DNA of 64,000 bases from the NCBI GenBank assembly GCA_001599815.1, contig BCIA01000004.1, forward strand, positions 5,110,082-5,174,081, read 5' to 3'. How positions within the stretch are numbered: position 1 is the stretch's first letter; each line of letters starts with the position of its first letter. The stretch comes from Furcasterigmium furcatum. Taxonomy: Eukaryota > Ascomycota > Sordariomycetes > Glomerellales > Plectosphaerellaceae. The notes under the pieces were generated by a model. It had not been told where the DNA came from. It made no database searches and worked only from the letters and a program-made list of their open reading frames with translations. The position numbers were made by a program, and so were the translations under genes. Positions 23,052 through 32,091 of this stretch are shown in pieces.

Positions 23052-23969
23052 CTATAGCTCCTTCTCAGCATCCTCCTCATCCTGCTCATCCCAGTCTTCC
23101 TCGTCATCCTCGTGACCATAGTTCTCCCAATCGTGATGGGGCTGAACACAGTAGACAAGTTCTTCCTGAAGGCGGCCTGAACAACCCCCATACTCTGTGC
23201 CGAGTGAAGGATTGACTTCCATGAAAAGGTCAGCCGTGATAGCATACCTCATACAAATGCCCGCGCATGAGTCGCTCTTGTTGGAGACGTGCCAGATCCC
23301 GCAATACGGCGTCGTCCCTTCAGCCAGGGGCATGTCTCGAGGCGGCTCAACGACTTCTGGTGAGTAGCCAGACTGGCTCTGCCTGTAGAATATTCCTCTC
23401 ATGACACCAGTATTGATCACGTGGTCTCCAAGCAACGGACCCAGGCATATGACGGAACCGTATCGGTCCCTCGTGCTCTGAATTTCCTTGCATGTGTAAC
23501 CCACCCAGGGGTTATACCTGGCAACGTCGTCCGGTGTCAGGTCGAGAGTCTGGTCGTGCCACTTGGGGCTCCGACATGAATCCTCGTCTTCGAGTCTGTA
23601 TGTTGATTCGCAGCTCGGGGGCAGACAGAGTCTGGTGCCCGCCGGAATGGGATCCTGGTCCGAGCAGGACATGATGCGGCCTTGGTTGGTGAGGAAGAGC
23701 GAGCCCGAGGACGTCGTACGGGCCCAAGCAATGTCGTCGCAGGACTCGCCATGCTGTTCCGTGGTGTACCATTCGCCCGTGAGACAGAATTCTGAGTCGT
23801 CGTCTCCTTCTGGAATCAACGGGGTTTGTGCTGTGATATCGACAGAGAGGTCCGGGTTCCAGGGACTGTCGTCTTGGGGTGCTCGAGGCACAACAGTTGG
23901 GATGTTCGAAGAGGCATGGCATGGAAGAAGAAACAGGGGAGCACACGCCAGTATCAGCAGTGGCGACAT
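23052..23969 (-). CDS. Secreted LysM-domain protein (effector-like)
   Basis: Single exon, 305 aa, starting at the ATG at 23969. The frame stays open upstream, but only from a non-ATG codon. Residues 1-19 form a signal peptide (MSPLLILACAPLFLLPCHA). Cys-rich LysM-like blocks follow: one around WYTTEQHGESCDDIA to LCLPPSC, one with YNPWVGYTC followed by YGSVICLGP, and a C-terminal one, YCGIWHVSNKSDSCAGIC to YCVQPHHDW. The last 20 or so residues are almost all Asp and Glu. LysM proteins bind chitin oligomers outside the cell. Fungal ones mask chitin from host receptors or partner GH18 proteins. It is head to head with a GH18 gene, a known pairing for subgroup-C chitinases. The acidic tail is unusual. 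Confidence 0.8.
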   Translation of the reverse strand: MSPLLILACAPLFLLPCHASSNIPTVVPRAPQDDSPWNPDLSVDITAQTPLIPEGDDDSEFCLTGEWYTTEQHGESCDDIAWARTTSSGSLFLTNQGRIMSCSDQDPIPAGTRLCLPPSCESTYRLEDEDSCRSPKWHDQTLDLTPDDVARYNPWVGYTCKEIQSTRDRYGSVICLGPLLGDHVINTGVMRGIFYRQSQSGYSPEVVEPPRDMPLAEGTTPYCGIWHVSNKSDSCAGICMRYAITADLFMEVNPSLGTEYGGCSGRLQEELVYCVQPHHDWENYGHEDDEEDWDEQDEEDAEKEL

Positions 23970-24343
23970 CTTTCGAGTGCAATCAATTTGATGGAAGGCT
24001 GCTGATAGAAGGACCGAATCAATCGTTGAGACAAGGTTGGTTGGAGTGAAAATGCAACACGTGAGACAGGTGCGCGGTGAGTTCGGGTCGAGATGTCCGC
24101 CTCGCCAGGCTGCAGAAGCCAAGACGCAGGGGGCTGGTTCGTGTGAAATGAGAAAAAGCCTTGGCCAGGTTCTTGGCTGTACCCAAGCGGAAAAGCGCCG
24201 TTGGTGGACCGTAAATCAATACCTTGGCCTTCCAAGGCTCCAACCTCCGTGAACCAACAGAACTTCAATCAACCTCACGCGAATAATTTCACTCCTGTAT
24301 CCTTTCTTTGGCACAAAGTCTCGGGTGTCATCGTCGTTCGCAG
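23970..24343. promoter_or_regulatory. Divergent promoter of the LysM and GH18 genes
   Basis: A 374-bp gap between the two ATGs with no coding content of its own. Both genes must start here, so co-regulation is likely. No binding site was recognised. Confidence 0.5.
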
Positions 24344-25731
24344 ATGACTCATCCCTTCGGCTCGCCCTCCAGGGGGGCTTTCGCGTCTTTGGGAGCATTG
24401 ATTCTGCCCATTTTATTCTATCTTTCTGTCCTGCTATCGGCTGTCCACGGCCAGCAGATCCAGATCCATGAAGCTGATAGCAGCACTTCAAGCGGCTTCT
24501 GTGGCACGGCGGGGGAATTCTCCAGCAGAAATACACCGCGTAGGCCCTCCTGCGAAGTGAAGGGCCAGCAACTGTCACGGGTTGTCGGCTACTATGAAGA
24601 ATGGGCAATCTCTCGGCCGGGCTCCTTCTATCCGGAGGGGATCCCGAGGAGTGTGTACACTCATCTGAACTTTGCTTATGCTGTCATCAACCCTCGGACA
24701 CTCGAGCTTCAGCCTGCGGACTCCAAGGCAAGCATCGCGCTCTATCGTCGCCTGAACGGCCACAAGATGGCCGACCCGAACGTCAAGACATTCATATCCG
24801 TTGGTGGCTGGTTTTACAACGACAATGGCCTCCCTCGCACGACCTTCAGCGACGTCGTGAAGAACACCGAAAATATGGATAAGTTCATTTTTTCCGCCAT
24901 CAAATTCCTTCAACAATACAGCTTTGATGGGATCGATCTTGACTGGCAATATCCCGTGGTCAATGGTGGTCGCGCCGAGGACTTCAAGAACTTTCCGATA
25001 TTTGTCCGGCGCCTCAAGAACTCACTCAAAGCGATCGGGCGCGACGGTGTATCTGTCGCAGTCCCGGCGTCTTGCTGGTATCTGCAGCATTTCGACCTCA
25101 AGAGGCTCGAGCCCTACGTGGACTTTTTCAACGTGTAAGTCTAGTCGGCGACTATGCTGCTGTGGCTTGAGTTTTAATAACACGGACGTCCGACAGCAAG
25201 GCATACGAGCTCCATGGTACTTGGGACAGGGGAAACAAATGGGCTGGTCCGTATCTAAATGCCCACGCCAACCTCACCGAGCTCAGGGATTCTATGGATC
25301 TCTTCTGGCACAGCGGCATCGCTCCCTCGAAGCTGAACTTCGGAATGGCGTTCTTCGGCCGCGCCCTTACCATGTCGGATCCGTCATGCAACACCCCTGG
25401 TTGCGAGTACATTTCTGGCGCCCCGAAGCAGTGGGGCAGCCGACAGATCAGCCTCATGTTCAACTATGAGATTGTCGATCTCACATGCACGCACGGAACG
25501 AACACAAGCAGGCCGGTGCTCCACAAAGAGGAGGCCGTGAATTCGCTCACCTTTGACAACAACTGGGTTACCTACGATGACGAGGAGACCTTGAAAATGC
25601 GCGTGGATTTTGCTCGAAGCCAGTGTCTCGGTGGCGTCATGGTGTTCGCCGTCTCTCAGGACACATCCAAGGCCATTTTCTCCAAAGCAGTCGGAGAAGC
25701 AGCAGGTCGGCCAGCATGGAAACTGGTGTAG
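24344..25731 (+). CDS. Secreted GH18 chitinase-like protein with catalytic Glu replaced by Gln
   Basis: Exons 24344-25134 and 25197-25731 (62-bp intron, GTAAGT...ACAG) give 441 aa. The N-terminus is a signal peptide ending near VHGQ, followed by a GFCGT...RPSC remnant of a small chitin-binding module. The GH18 barrel starts at VVGYYEEWA. The SxGG motif is intact (ISVGGW). The active-site motif DxxDxDxE reads D195-G-I-D198-L-D200-W-Q202: the proton-donor Glu is Gln (codon CAA at 24947). The usual MSYD strand reads VKAYE. The rest (PASCWYLQHFD, GMAFFGRALTM, C-terminal NNWVTYDDEETL) is well kept and no stop is present. The protein is probably catalytically dead or nearly so and may work as a chitin-binding lectin with the neighbouring LysM protein. 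Confidence 0.9.
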
Positions 25732-25774
25732 GGGGGGCTTATGTTCCCTAGCCCGCCGCTTTAGGTCCACGAGC

Positions 25775-25833
25775 AGGGTGTCGGGCAGGGTGATCAGGGT
25801 GACGGCTGGGGTGACGAGGGTGACCTGGGTGGG
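25775..25833 (+). repeat. G-run tract downstream of the GH18 gene
   Basis: Eight runs of three or four G within 59 bp, spaced 2-9 bases, built from a degenerate GGGTGA unit. It starts about 44 bp after the GH18 stop, so it probably lies in the 3' untranslated region. The spacing would allow G-quadruplex formation in RNA or DNA. Confidence 0.5.
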
Positions 25834-26524
25834 ACGGCGGACAAAGGAGGCCCCATCCCGACGCTAACTAAAGTCTCGCCGCCGGCTCTCCACCCCTTTT
25901 CCGCGTCGCAGAGAGAGGCAGGGTCATGCTGAGGGTCCAGAGAAGCCTCATCCCCGCCGGCTGCGTGGTCAAATAGAGCAGTCTGCCCTCATCTCGCCTT
26001 CCCTCTAAGAAGCTAGCCAGACAGACAAATCCCCCTCATCACAATGTAACGCCCGCCATAATGCCGAAAGCCAACGAAGAACGACTCGAACAGATCGCTT
26101 AAGTGCGTCGGAATGGCTATATCCCCGATGAACACTCTTAAAAAGATGCGCGCCGCGGCTAGGGAAAGTATATCAACGTTGTCAAACGGCGTTATAAGCA
26201 CGCCCTTGAGCGCTACGTGACGTATGAGCCCCCAGTAGATCTAACCGAGACAGGAAGCTATTTTCTTACTGGACAAGATCGGATTGACCCTCGCTGTAAC
26301 CGCTTAGATAATAGGGCGGACTGTCGAGACGGTGGATGAGGCGGGGCTGCTCTCAGAGGGGGTTAAGTACGCCTGACGATCGGAGGATAAAATGGTAGCT
26401 AAGCCGTCTGGCTTCTCATCGAGTGGTCTACACAAACAATTCAGCCAGAATGAACAAGAAGTTCTCTGCCAACATACTCATGGGTTGCCGAGGGACACCA
26501 ATGTCATAGCTTGACCGGCTACAA
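25834..26524. other. Gene-free stretch, possible decayed mobile-element sequence
   Basis: No intact gene. On the plus strand, 26061-26420 gives short broken peptides with interrupting stops, beginning MPKANEERLEQIA, that look like a decayed gene. Basic residues and the lack of relation to the flanks hint at a transposase relic, but no catalytic motif or terminal repeat is visible. Confidence 0.25.
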
Positions 26525-28855
26525 TTAAATCAGCTCGAAAGCACTCACAGCAGACTCATCGCTACCCCTCCAGAGCTCCCCATCCATCACCCCCGTCACG
26601 AACGCGGGACCGACAACGGTATATCTCCCCGCATCCTCCCCAACCGGACGAAGAACCATCGGAAAATCCATACCCGCAACCAATATAACCAAGTCCCCTT
26701 CTCTCATATACCGAGGGCCCATCCCCATTCGCCCTCGCTCCGTAGTGAAGAAATACCTCCCCCGACACATGATGGACACGATATACTGCATGATGCCAGT
26801 ATACGGATGCATGTGCAGAGCACACAGGATCTCCCACTCTGGGCTGGCCACCACGGAGCTCCGGGACGGATCGGCCAGTAAAGCTTGGAGGTCAGGATGA
26901 CCGATCAGCGCGATTGCAATAATCTCCTCGGCATCGGATAGGTGCTCAAGTCTTGGTGTACCGGACGTGGAGTCCCCGCTTCGGCCGGCAGAGGACGTGG
27001 TACTCTCGACCGCATCATAAATTCCATGCTCATGCTGCTCCTGTTGCAAGATACGTAACCAGGTAGCGAAGTCTTTTCCGTCCCGAACTACACAAGACAT
27101 TCTCTGACAGAGGGTCTCGCAAAATGCGTTTCGAGTTTTCTCGACGTCCCCGTAGTTTTGGATGACGGTTTGGTCTTGCTGGCTGAGGCTGAACCATTCT
27201 CGTAGTGCTGAAATGGTCTCGCGAAACCCCGTCTCCGACATGGCCACTGCGCTATCGGTGAGGCCGAAGTCTTGGTAAGGCCAGATGGTCTGCGTACTAT
27301 GCGAGCGAATTACGTCGATTACATGCCCGTGAACTCGCAGCACTTGGTCATTTTCGAGTAACGTGAAGCGGGCCGCTGATTTGTTGGTTGCGCTGTTCTG
27401 TCCTATTTCGGAGTTGAGAGAGGATGATGATGTCCGGTCCGTCCCGAAAAAGAATTGGGAGTACTGTCCGCGGCCGACCTGGAGGTTGGGAACCCACGTC
27501 GGGGCATCCCTTAGGGCTGCCGTGTCAGACGAGACCGACTGGAGGAGGTTTAAGCAGCTGTTATGCTTGAGCAGATGCACCGTAAAATCCCAGTATATCC
27601 TACCCAGACTTAAACTGTAATCTGGCTTGGGTAAGGGAATATTCAGCGCTTCGAGGATACCGAAAAATCCATACACCATATCCTTCGGGTTCGAGGCGTT
27701 ACATATACTCGTCGAGCCCAAGAATTCTGCCGGGTTAAAGGCATGAATGCTCGGATATTGGATGAATGAGGGCGCGTCCGGCATCACCTTGCCTTGGTGC
27801 ACTAGGTTCCGCAGCATGTGTCGGAATCCTACATTCCCAATGATTTGGCTGTAGGTCAACGAGTCGTGAAGATTGGGCCGCGTTCGGAGTAAATTTGCCA
27901 TCGTATGCGTCAACGCGCCAGCCAGCAGGTCGAAGGGTAAGGTTCGTCCTGCACAGTCGACGTCGGCATCTCCGGCGAGAGCAACTTCTTGTATCGTCCA
28001 GATTCGTGTGAACCAGGGCCGTTGGACAAAGTCCCAGACTAACTTGTCATGTCCTCGTGCTATCAGTGTGTCGTTAGCGAGTGAGCCAGACAGAGAGGTA
28101 GACTTGCAACATCTCGGAATGTGAATTTTCTTGCCTCTCATGATCTTGAGCATAAGTAAATCCATCCAATCGCCAACATGTGGCAAGTTGGACGATAACC
28201 ACCAGAGAGTGGCCTTGAACTGCATGTACCGAAACACCACATCGCTCCCGTCGTCGCTCTCGCCAAGCCAGACGATAACACGAAGTGCTCGCCTGTAAAT
28301 TTCGCCCATCATCTTGACCTGTCTGTTGCGCTCATCGACCGACCCGGGGAGCTCTCTTTGGTCGATACAGAGAGCATCAATCCACAAGAACCGTCGTACC
28401 ACCCTCGACGCTAGCCGGTCCAAAGCCTTATAGCAGTTATCCGTGACCAAGAGCTGGCGGGCGCCGCAGCGAATCGCCCGATTGTTGTTCGTCGGCCCCC
28501 AGACATACGAGAGCGCTTCATAAGGCGGAGCGCTGCTGAGGCGGACTTGCTCAAGGTCGAACTCGATAGTGCCGTCGCGCAGTTTCTCTAATTTCAGCAG
28601 CCTTATTGAGTCCGGGTATCGGAGCGGGGCGTGTTCGTAGGCCGGGAGCCGGAATGTTCGTGACTTTCGCGTCGGGGTTGGACAGTAAGCCAGGACCAGC
28701 CAGCTGCCGAGGCAGTAGTAGAGGATGAACGCCGTCAGGCCGATGAAGTAGAGGTCTGGAGTGACGCAGTAAGCGACGGCGGTCAAGGCTACGCTTCTGG
28801 CAACTATGGATGGGTACGACCAGATGGAGAAATGGGGCATCCAATAGATGTCCAT
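26525..28855 (-). CDS. Heterokaryon-incompatibility (HET) domain protein with N-terminal membrane segments
   Basis: Single exon, 776 aa, ATG at 28855. The HET domain is shown by its three blocks: YEALSYVWG (about residue 113), FLWIDALCIDQ with ERNRQVKMMGEIYRRA (about 156-190), and RPWFTRIWTIQEVALA (about 280). Two hydrophobic segments at about residues 18-58 precede it, so the protein may be membrane anchored. The C-terminal part (ARFTLLENDQVLRVHGHVIDVI, then GRYFFTTERGRMGMGP and GDLVILVAG) is the usual HET-protein tail. HET domains trigger cell death on non-self recognition in ascomycetes. The partner is unknown. Confidence 0.9.
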   Translation of the reverse strand: MDIYWMPHFSIWSYPSIVARSVALTAVAYCVTPDLYFIGLTAFILYYCLGSWLVLAYCPTPTRKSRTFRLPAYEHAPLRYPDSIRLLKLEKLRDGTIEFDLEQVRLSSAPPYEALSYVWGPTNNNRAIRCGARQLLVTDNCYKALDRLASRVVRRFLWIDALCIDQRELPGSVDERNRQVKMMGEIYRRALRVIVWLGESDDGSDVVFRYMQFKATLWWLSSNLPHVGDWMDLLMLKIMRGKKIHIPRCCKSTSLSGSLANDTLIARGHDKLVWDFVQRPWFTRIWTIQEVALAGDADVDCAGRTLPFDLLAGALTHTMANLLRTRPNLHDSLTYSQIIGNVGFRHMLRNLVHQGKVMPDAPSFIQYPSIHAFNPAEFLGSTSICNASNPKDMVYGFFGILEALNIPLPKPDYSLSLGRIYWDFTVHLLKHNSCLNLLQSVSSDTAALRDAPTWVPNLQVGRGQYSQFFFGTDRTSSSSLNSEIGQNSATNKSAARFTLLENDQVLRVHGHVIDVIRSHSTQTIWPYQDFGLTDSAVAMSETGFRETISALREWFSLSQQDQTVIQNYGDVEKTRNAFCETLCQRMSCVVRDGKDFATWLRILQQEQHEHGIYDAVESTTSSAGRSGDSTSGTPRLEHLSDAEEIIAIALIGHPDLQALLADPSRSSVVASPEWEILCALHMHPYTGIMQYIVSIMCRGRYFFTTERGRMGMGPRYMREGDLVILVAGMDFPMVLRPVGEDAGRYTVVGPAFVTGVMDGELWRGSDESAVSAFELI

Positions 28856-29586
28856 TTTGAGTGGGTCTTTGCTCTTGGCCTGACGCCTGATAGCGTCCAG
28901 TAGCTATCCAAGCGGGCGATGGTGAGAAATGAGTGAGGGAGATTGAAGCCTTCTTATTCAAGTCGTCTGGGTCACACGCATTTGGGATTGTTGAAGTGAT
29001 GGTTGAGTAAGTATCCAATGATGGTGGAGGAGTACTCAGTGGTTTGTAGTGGCTTGCATGAGCTGAGGCTGTGTTCATAGAGGCCCAGTAAGAAGCCAGA
29101 GTCCAGAGCCACGGATTCAGCGAGCGTCCGAAAGCGTTTTATTACGGCCAGCCACTTCCCATCTAGGTCTAGTTCATGTCAACATCGGGGCAAAGTGGAA
29201 AATGCCATGTGATCAAACTTGAGAATAGCAGACTGCACTCCATCTGTATGACCTATGACGAACCACAAGCCTGCAGCTCACCCGCTAGCTATCGAAAGGG
29301 TGATCAGGGAGATCATTTCACGCAGCTTTATATAGATAGCCTCCTTTCAAAATAGTGTTGTTGGCGGACGCAATGCGCTCATTCGCTGATTTAGAGAAGC
29401 CTGAGGGCTTGAACCTGGAGCCGAAACAACTTGAAGTCTTTGAACGAGTCCACTTTGACAACTTATTGACTTTAGAGGCGTTGAACTCTGTAACCTCAAC
29501 TTGTATGCTCAACGATCAATGCAAGCGTGCGCGTCTTTGGAGTCTCCAGTGGACTTGATTAGCAAGTCAGAGCCGCTGCACGAGGC
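28856..29586. other. Intergenic, no gene recognised
   Basis: Upstream region of the HET gene and 3' flank of the FAD oxidoreductase. Two overlapping frames of about 65 aa on opposite strands at 29318-29558 have no domain or splice extension. Confidence 0.5.
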
Positions 29587-31148
29587 TCAAACAAAAAGCT
29601 TCCATCCTCCAGGGACACCCTTCTGGAAGAGACCCTCCGGATCATACTTGCTACTGACCTTTCTCAGGGTCTCCTGGTTTTCTTCGCCATACGATCCCAC
29701 AACGTCCTGGAAGTCCCCAGCGTAATTCATGAACTTGTAGCCCACCGCTTGCCCCTTTTGCGCGGCCATGGCAACGATCTCTTCCAGGACCTCGCGCGAA
29801 GTCTTGAGAATGACCTCGTCGTCAGATGAATCCTTCCAGTAGCTGCCTAGGAGGATCGAGACGACGGATTCGTCCTCCTTGAGGCCAAGGACGTTGGGAC
29901 CGTTGGCCGCGGAGCTCTGTAGAAGCGTCTTGGCAAATGGCTGGAAGGTGAGAGCACATACGATGCTGTTGAGGGAGACCAGCTTGCTGAAGGCCTTGTT
30001 GTAAATGTCCGCGGCAGCTTGAAGGGTGGCGACATCTGCCTTGACGGTGGTGTTCATGAAGGAAGTGCTGGAAAGTCAGCCGAGAAGGCATCTGCAGCCT
30101 CGACGTGCTTACCGGGTGTCTTGGGGCTGATCGCCGTTCTGCTCCTTGGCCGCCTCTACCAGTGTCATGGGCCTCATCGAGTAGAGCTGCTCCATGTTGG
30201 GTTGAATGTCGGTGAACGGCTTCAGGACGGCGGGAACCTCCTTGGCCTCCCGGGTGTAGTACACCTGGTTCTGGCACATGGGCTGATCTCCCGCAATGGG
30301 TGCAAACATGGCAGCGAATCCCGTGCTGACCATGAGGTGCGTTTCGGGGGAGGCATCGGGCTTCTTGATCTCGTTTACGAGGGCCTCGAGCTGGCTGGGA
30401 AAGCTCGGGGCGAAGTAGAAGACACTTCCACCGAAGAACGGGCCCTGGGGGAACGTGCGAAAGTCGAAGCGCGTGACGATGCCAAAGTTATTACCACCCC
30501 CACGCAGTGCAGCGAATAAATCGGCGTTATCCTGGGCGTTGGCGTTGATAACTTCTCCCGAGGCGAGCACAATCTCGAAGTTGACAACCTAGCAATCGGG
30601 GCTTTTCAGCTGCATGCAACCCTAGGAGGAAACACTGGAAACCAACTCACATTGTTCGAAATAAAGCCCTCTCGTGAAGAGAAGAAGGAAAGTCCGCCGG
30701 TCAGAGCGAGACCACCGATGCCGCAGGTCGCGGAGCGGCCACCAGCGACACCAAGACCAGTGCCGTCCAGCTTGTCGTAGACCGCTCCCCAGCGCTCTCC
30801 AGCAGCAATCTTGACAATCCCGTCGTCAATCTCAATACCCTTCAAACCATTCAGGTGAAGGACAATGCCATCGTGGATGTTGTTGCAGGCTCTCGCCGGC
30901 TGCTGGCAGCCTCCAGTGATGGCGAAGGGGGCATCACCAGCGATAGAAAAAGGACCGATGGTGCGAAGAAACACAGACACATCCTCGACGCTGGTAGCCG
31001 CTATGATCTGCGTTGGCTTCAGCTCGGATTGTTGAGCAGCCTGGTAAGCGCCGTTGCGCTTGGTGTATTCATCCGTCCCAGGCGAGATGAAGCGGTCAGC
31101 AGGGAGGACCTTCCGAAGGGCTTCAAGAGCTTTGTTACTGTTCGCCAT
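29587..31148 (-). CDS. FAD-binding (BBE-type) oxidoreductase
   Basis: Three exons, 31148-30651, 30588-30113 and 30067-29587, joined by 62-bp and 45-bp introns (GTGAGT...CTAG; GTAAGC...CCAG), give 484 aa. The FAD_binding_4 fold is seen in VEDVSVFLRTIG, DGIVLHLNGLKGIEID, GGRSATCGIGGLALTGGLSFFS and LFAALRGGGNNFGIVTRF. The BBE-like C-terminus ends YDPEGLFQKGVPGGWKL. There is no signal peptide. The segment that in this family normally reads GGH and carries the covalent flavin His reads TGGCQQPARACN, so His is missing. The cofactor may be held non-covalently or through the Cys of SATCGIGG. Such enzymes oxidise alcohols, sugars or alkaloid-like metabolites with O2; the substrate here is unknown. Confidence 0.88.
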
Positions 31149-32091
31149 GATTCTTGGGCAGTGAAATGGCAGTGCAGATAAACACAAGGTGGCGATACGA
31201 CTCTTCGTCGGACTTGGTGGTAGTGGATGTGATGTGGTATCGGTCCCCTGAGCCCCTTGGACCGGCATTGTCTTATAAATATGTACCTGGTTGAATAATT
31301 ATCTCACTGATTAGAAAGCGACGTCACGCTGACGCATCCAATACCTCTTACGCCATTCCGGTGCATTCTTGTGAGTTGTCTTGTCCGCTTGTTCAGCTGC
31401 TAGTGTTGAGAGAACGGCACATGGGTGGAATCGGCAATTCGCATAAACCACTTTTCCCCTGACGTGGTAGCTCCGATTCGTGGATTCAGGTTGGACAGGT
31501 CACATGAATGGTCGAAGAAGATCAGGATACTCATATGCTCAATGGCATCTCCGTCATGAACAAGGAGTGGCGCATGTGAGGCCGGAACAAATGCAGTTGA
31601 TGGGACACGGATTTGATTGGCCGGTCTTACGACGGCACCAATCATGAGTGTCATCCTGCGAAAAGTGGGTTTCTAGAAGCAGATGCAACCTGATGACAGC
31701 TCAGGGGTAAGCAGTCAGCGCATAGATTGTGAATCTTCCACTCAAGCCATCCCCCCGTCAGACCTTTTCTGGTTGCGGATCTCGGATCTCACGTCAGAAT
31801 GTCTGAGCCATACCTATGTAATTTCGTGCAGTGCCGGGCTATTTTCTGTGCTTCTCTTTTAATGATCTTCTATGCTTCTCTTTTCATGATTTTCTGTCTT
31901 CTCTTTCATGATCTCCTGTCCTTCTCTTTTCATGGTGATCATTGCGAGCTGACATTTGGGGGGAACAATCCGACATTCAGAGTGAATAAGAGATCGACAT
32001 CAACACCCCTGGGATCTGAGCTCGAGACCTTTGCTGCACTTGGGCCAAGTTGAGTGCTGCCGGCCTTGTTACCTCCCTCACGCCATCGAAG
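31149..32091. promoter_or_regulatory. Divergent intergenic region between FAD oxidoreductase and MFS genes
   Basis: Both flanking genes start here. An 84-codon minus frame (31654-31400) has an ATG but no recognisable domain and is not called. A CT-rich degenerate repeat precedes the MFS start and is listed separately. Confidence 0.4.
31846..31938 (+). repeat. Four degenerate ~24-bp CT-rich tandem copies upstream of the MFS gene
   Basis: The unit is roughly CTTCTCTTTTCATGATCTTC, repeated four times with small changes. It ends about 150 bp before the MFS ATG at 32092. Pyrimidine-rich tracts are common in fungal core promoters, but a tandem arrangement holding repeated CATGAT is less usual. Confidence 0.6.

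Noticed and set aside
31400..31654. 84-codon minus frame with ATG between the FAD oxidoreductase and MFS genes
   Set aside because: No domain, no signal peptide and no splice extension; it cannot be separated from chance.
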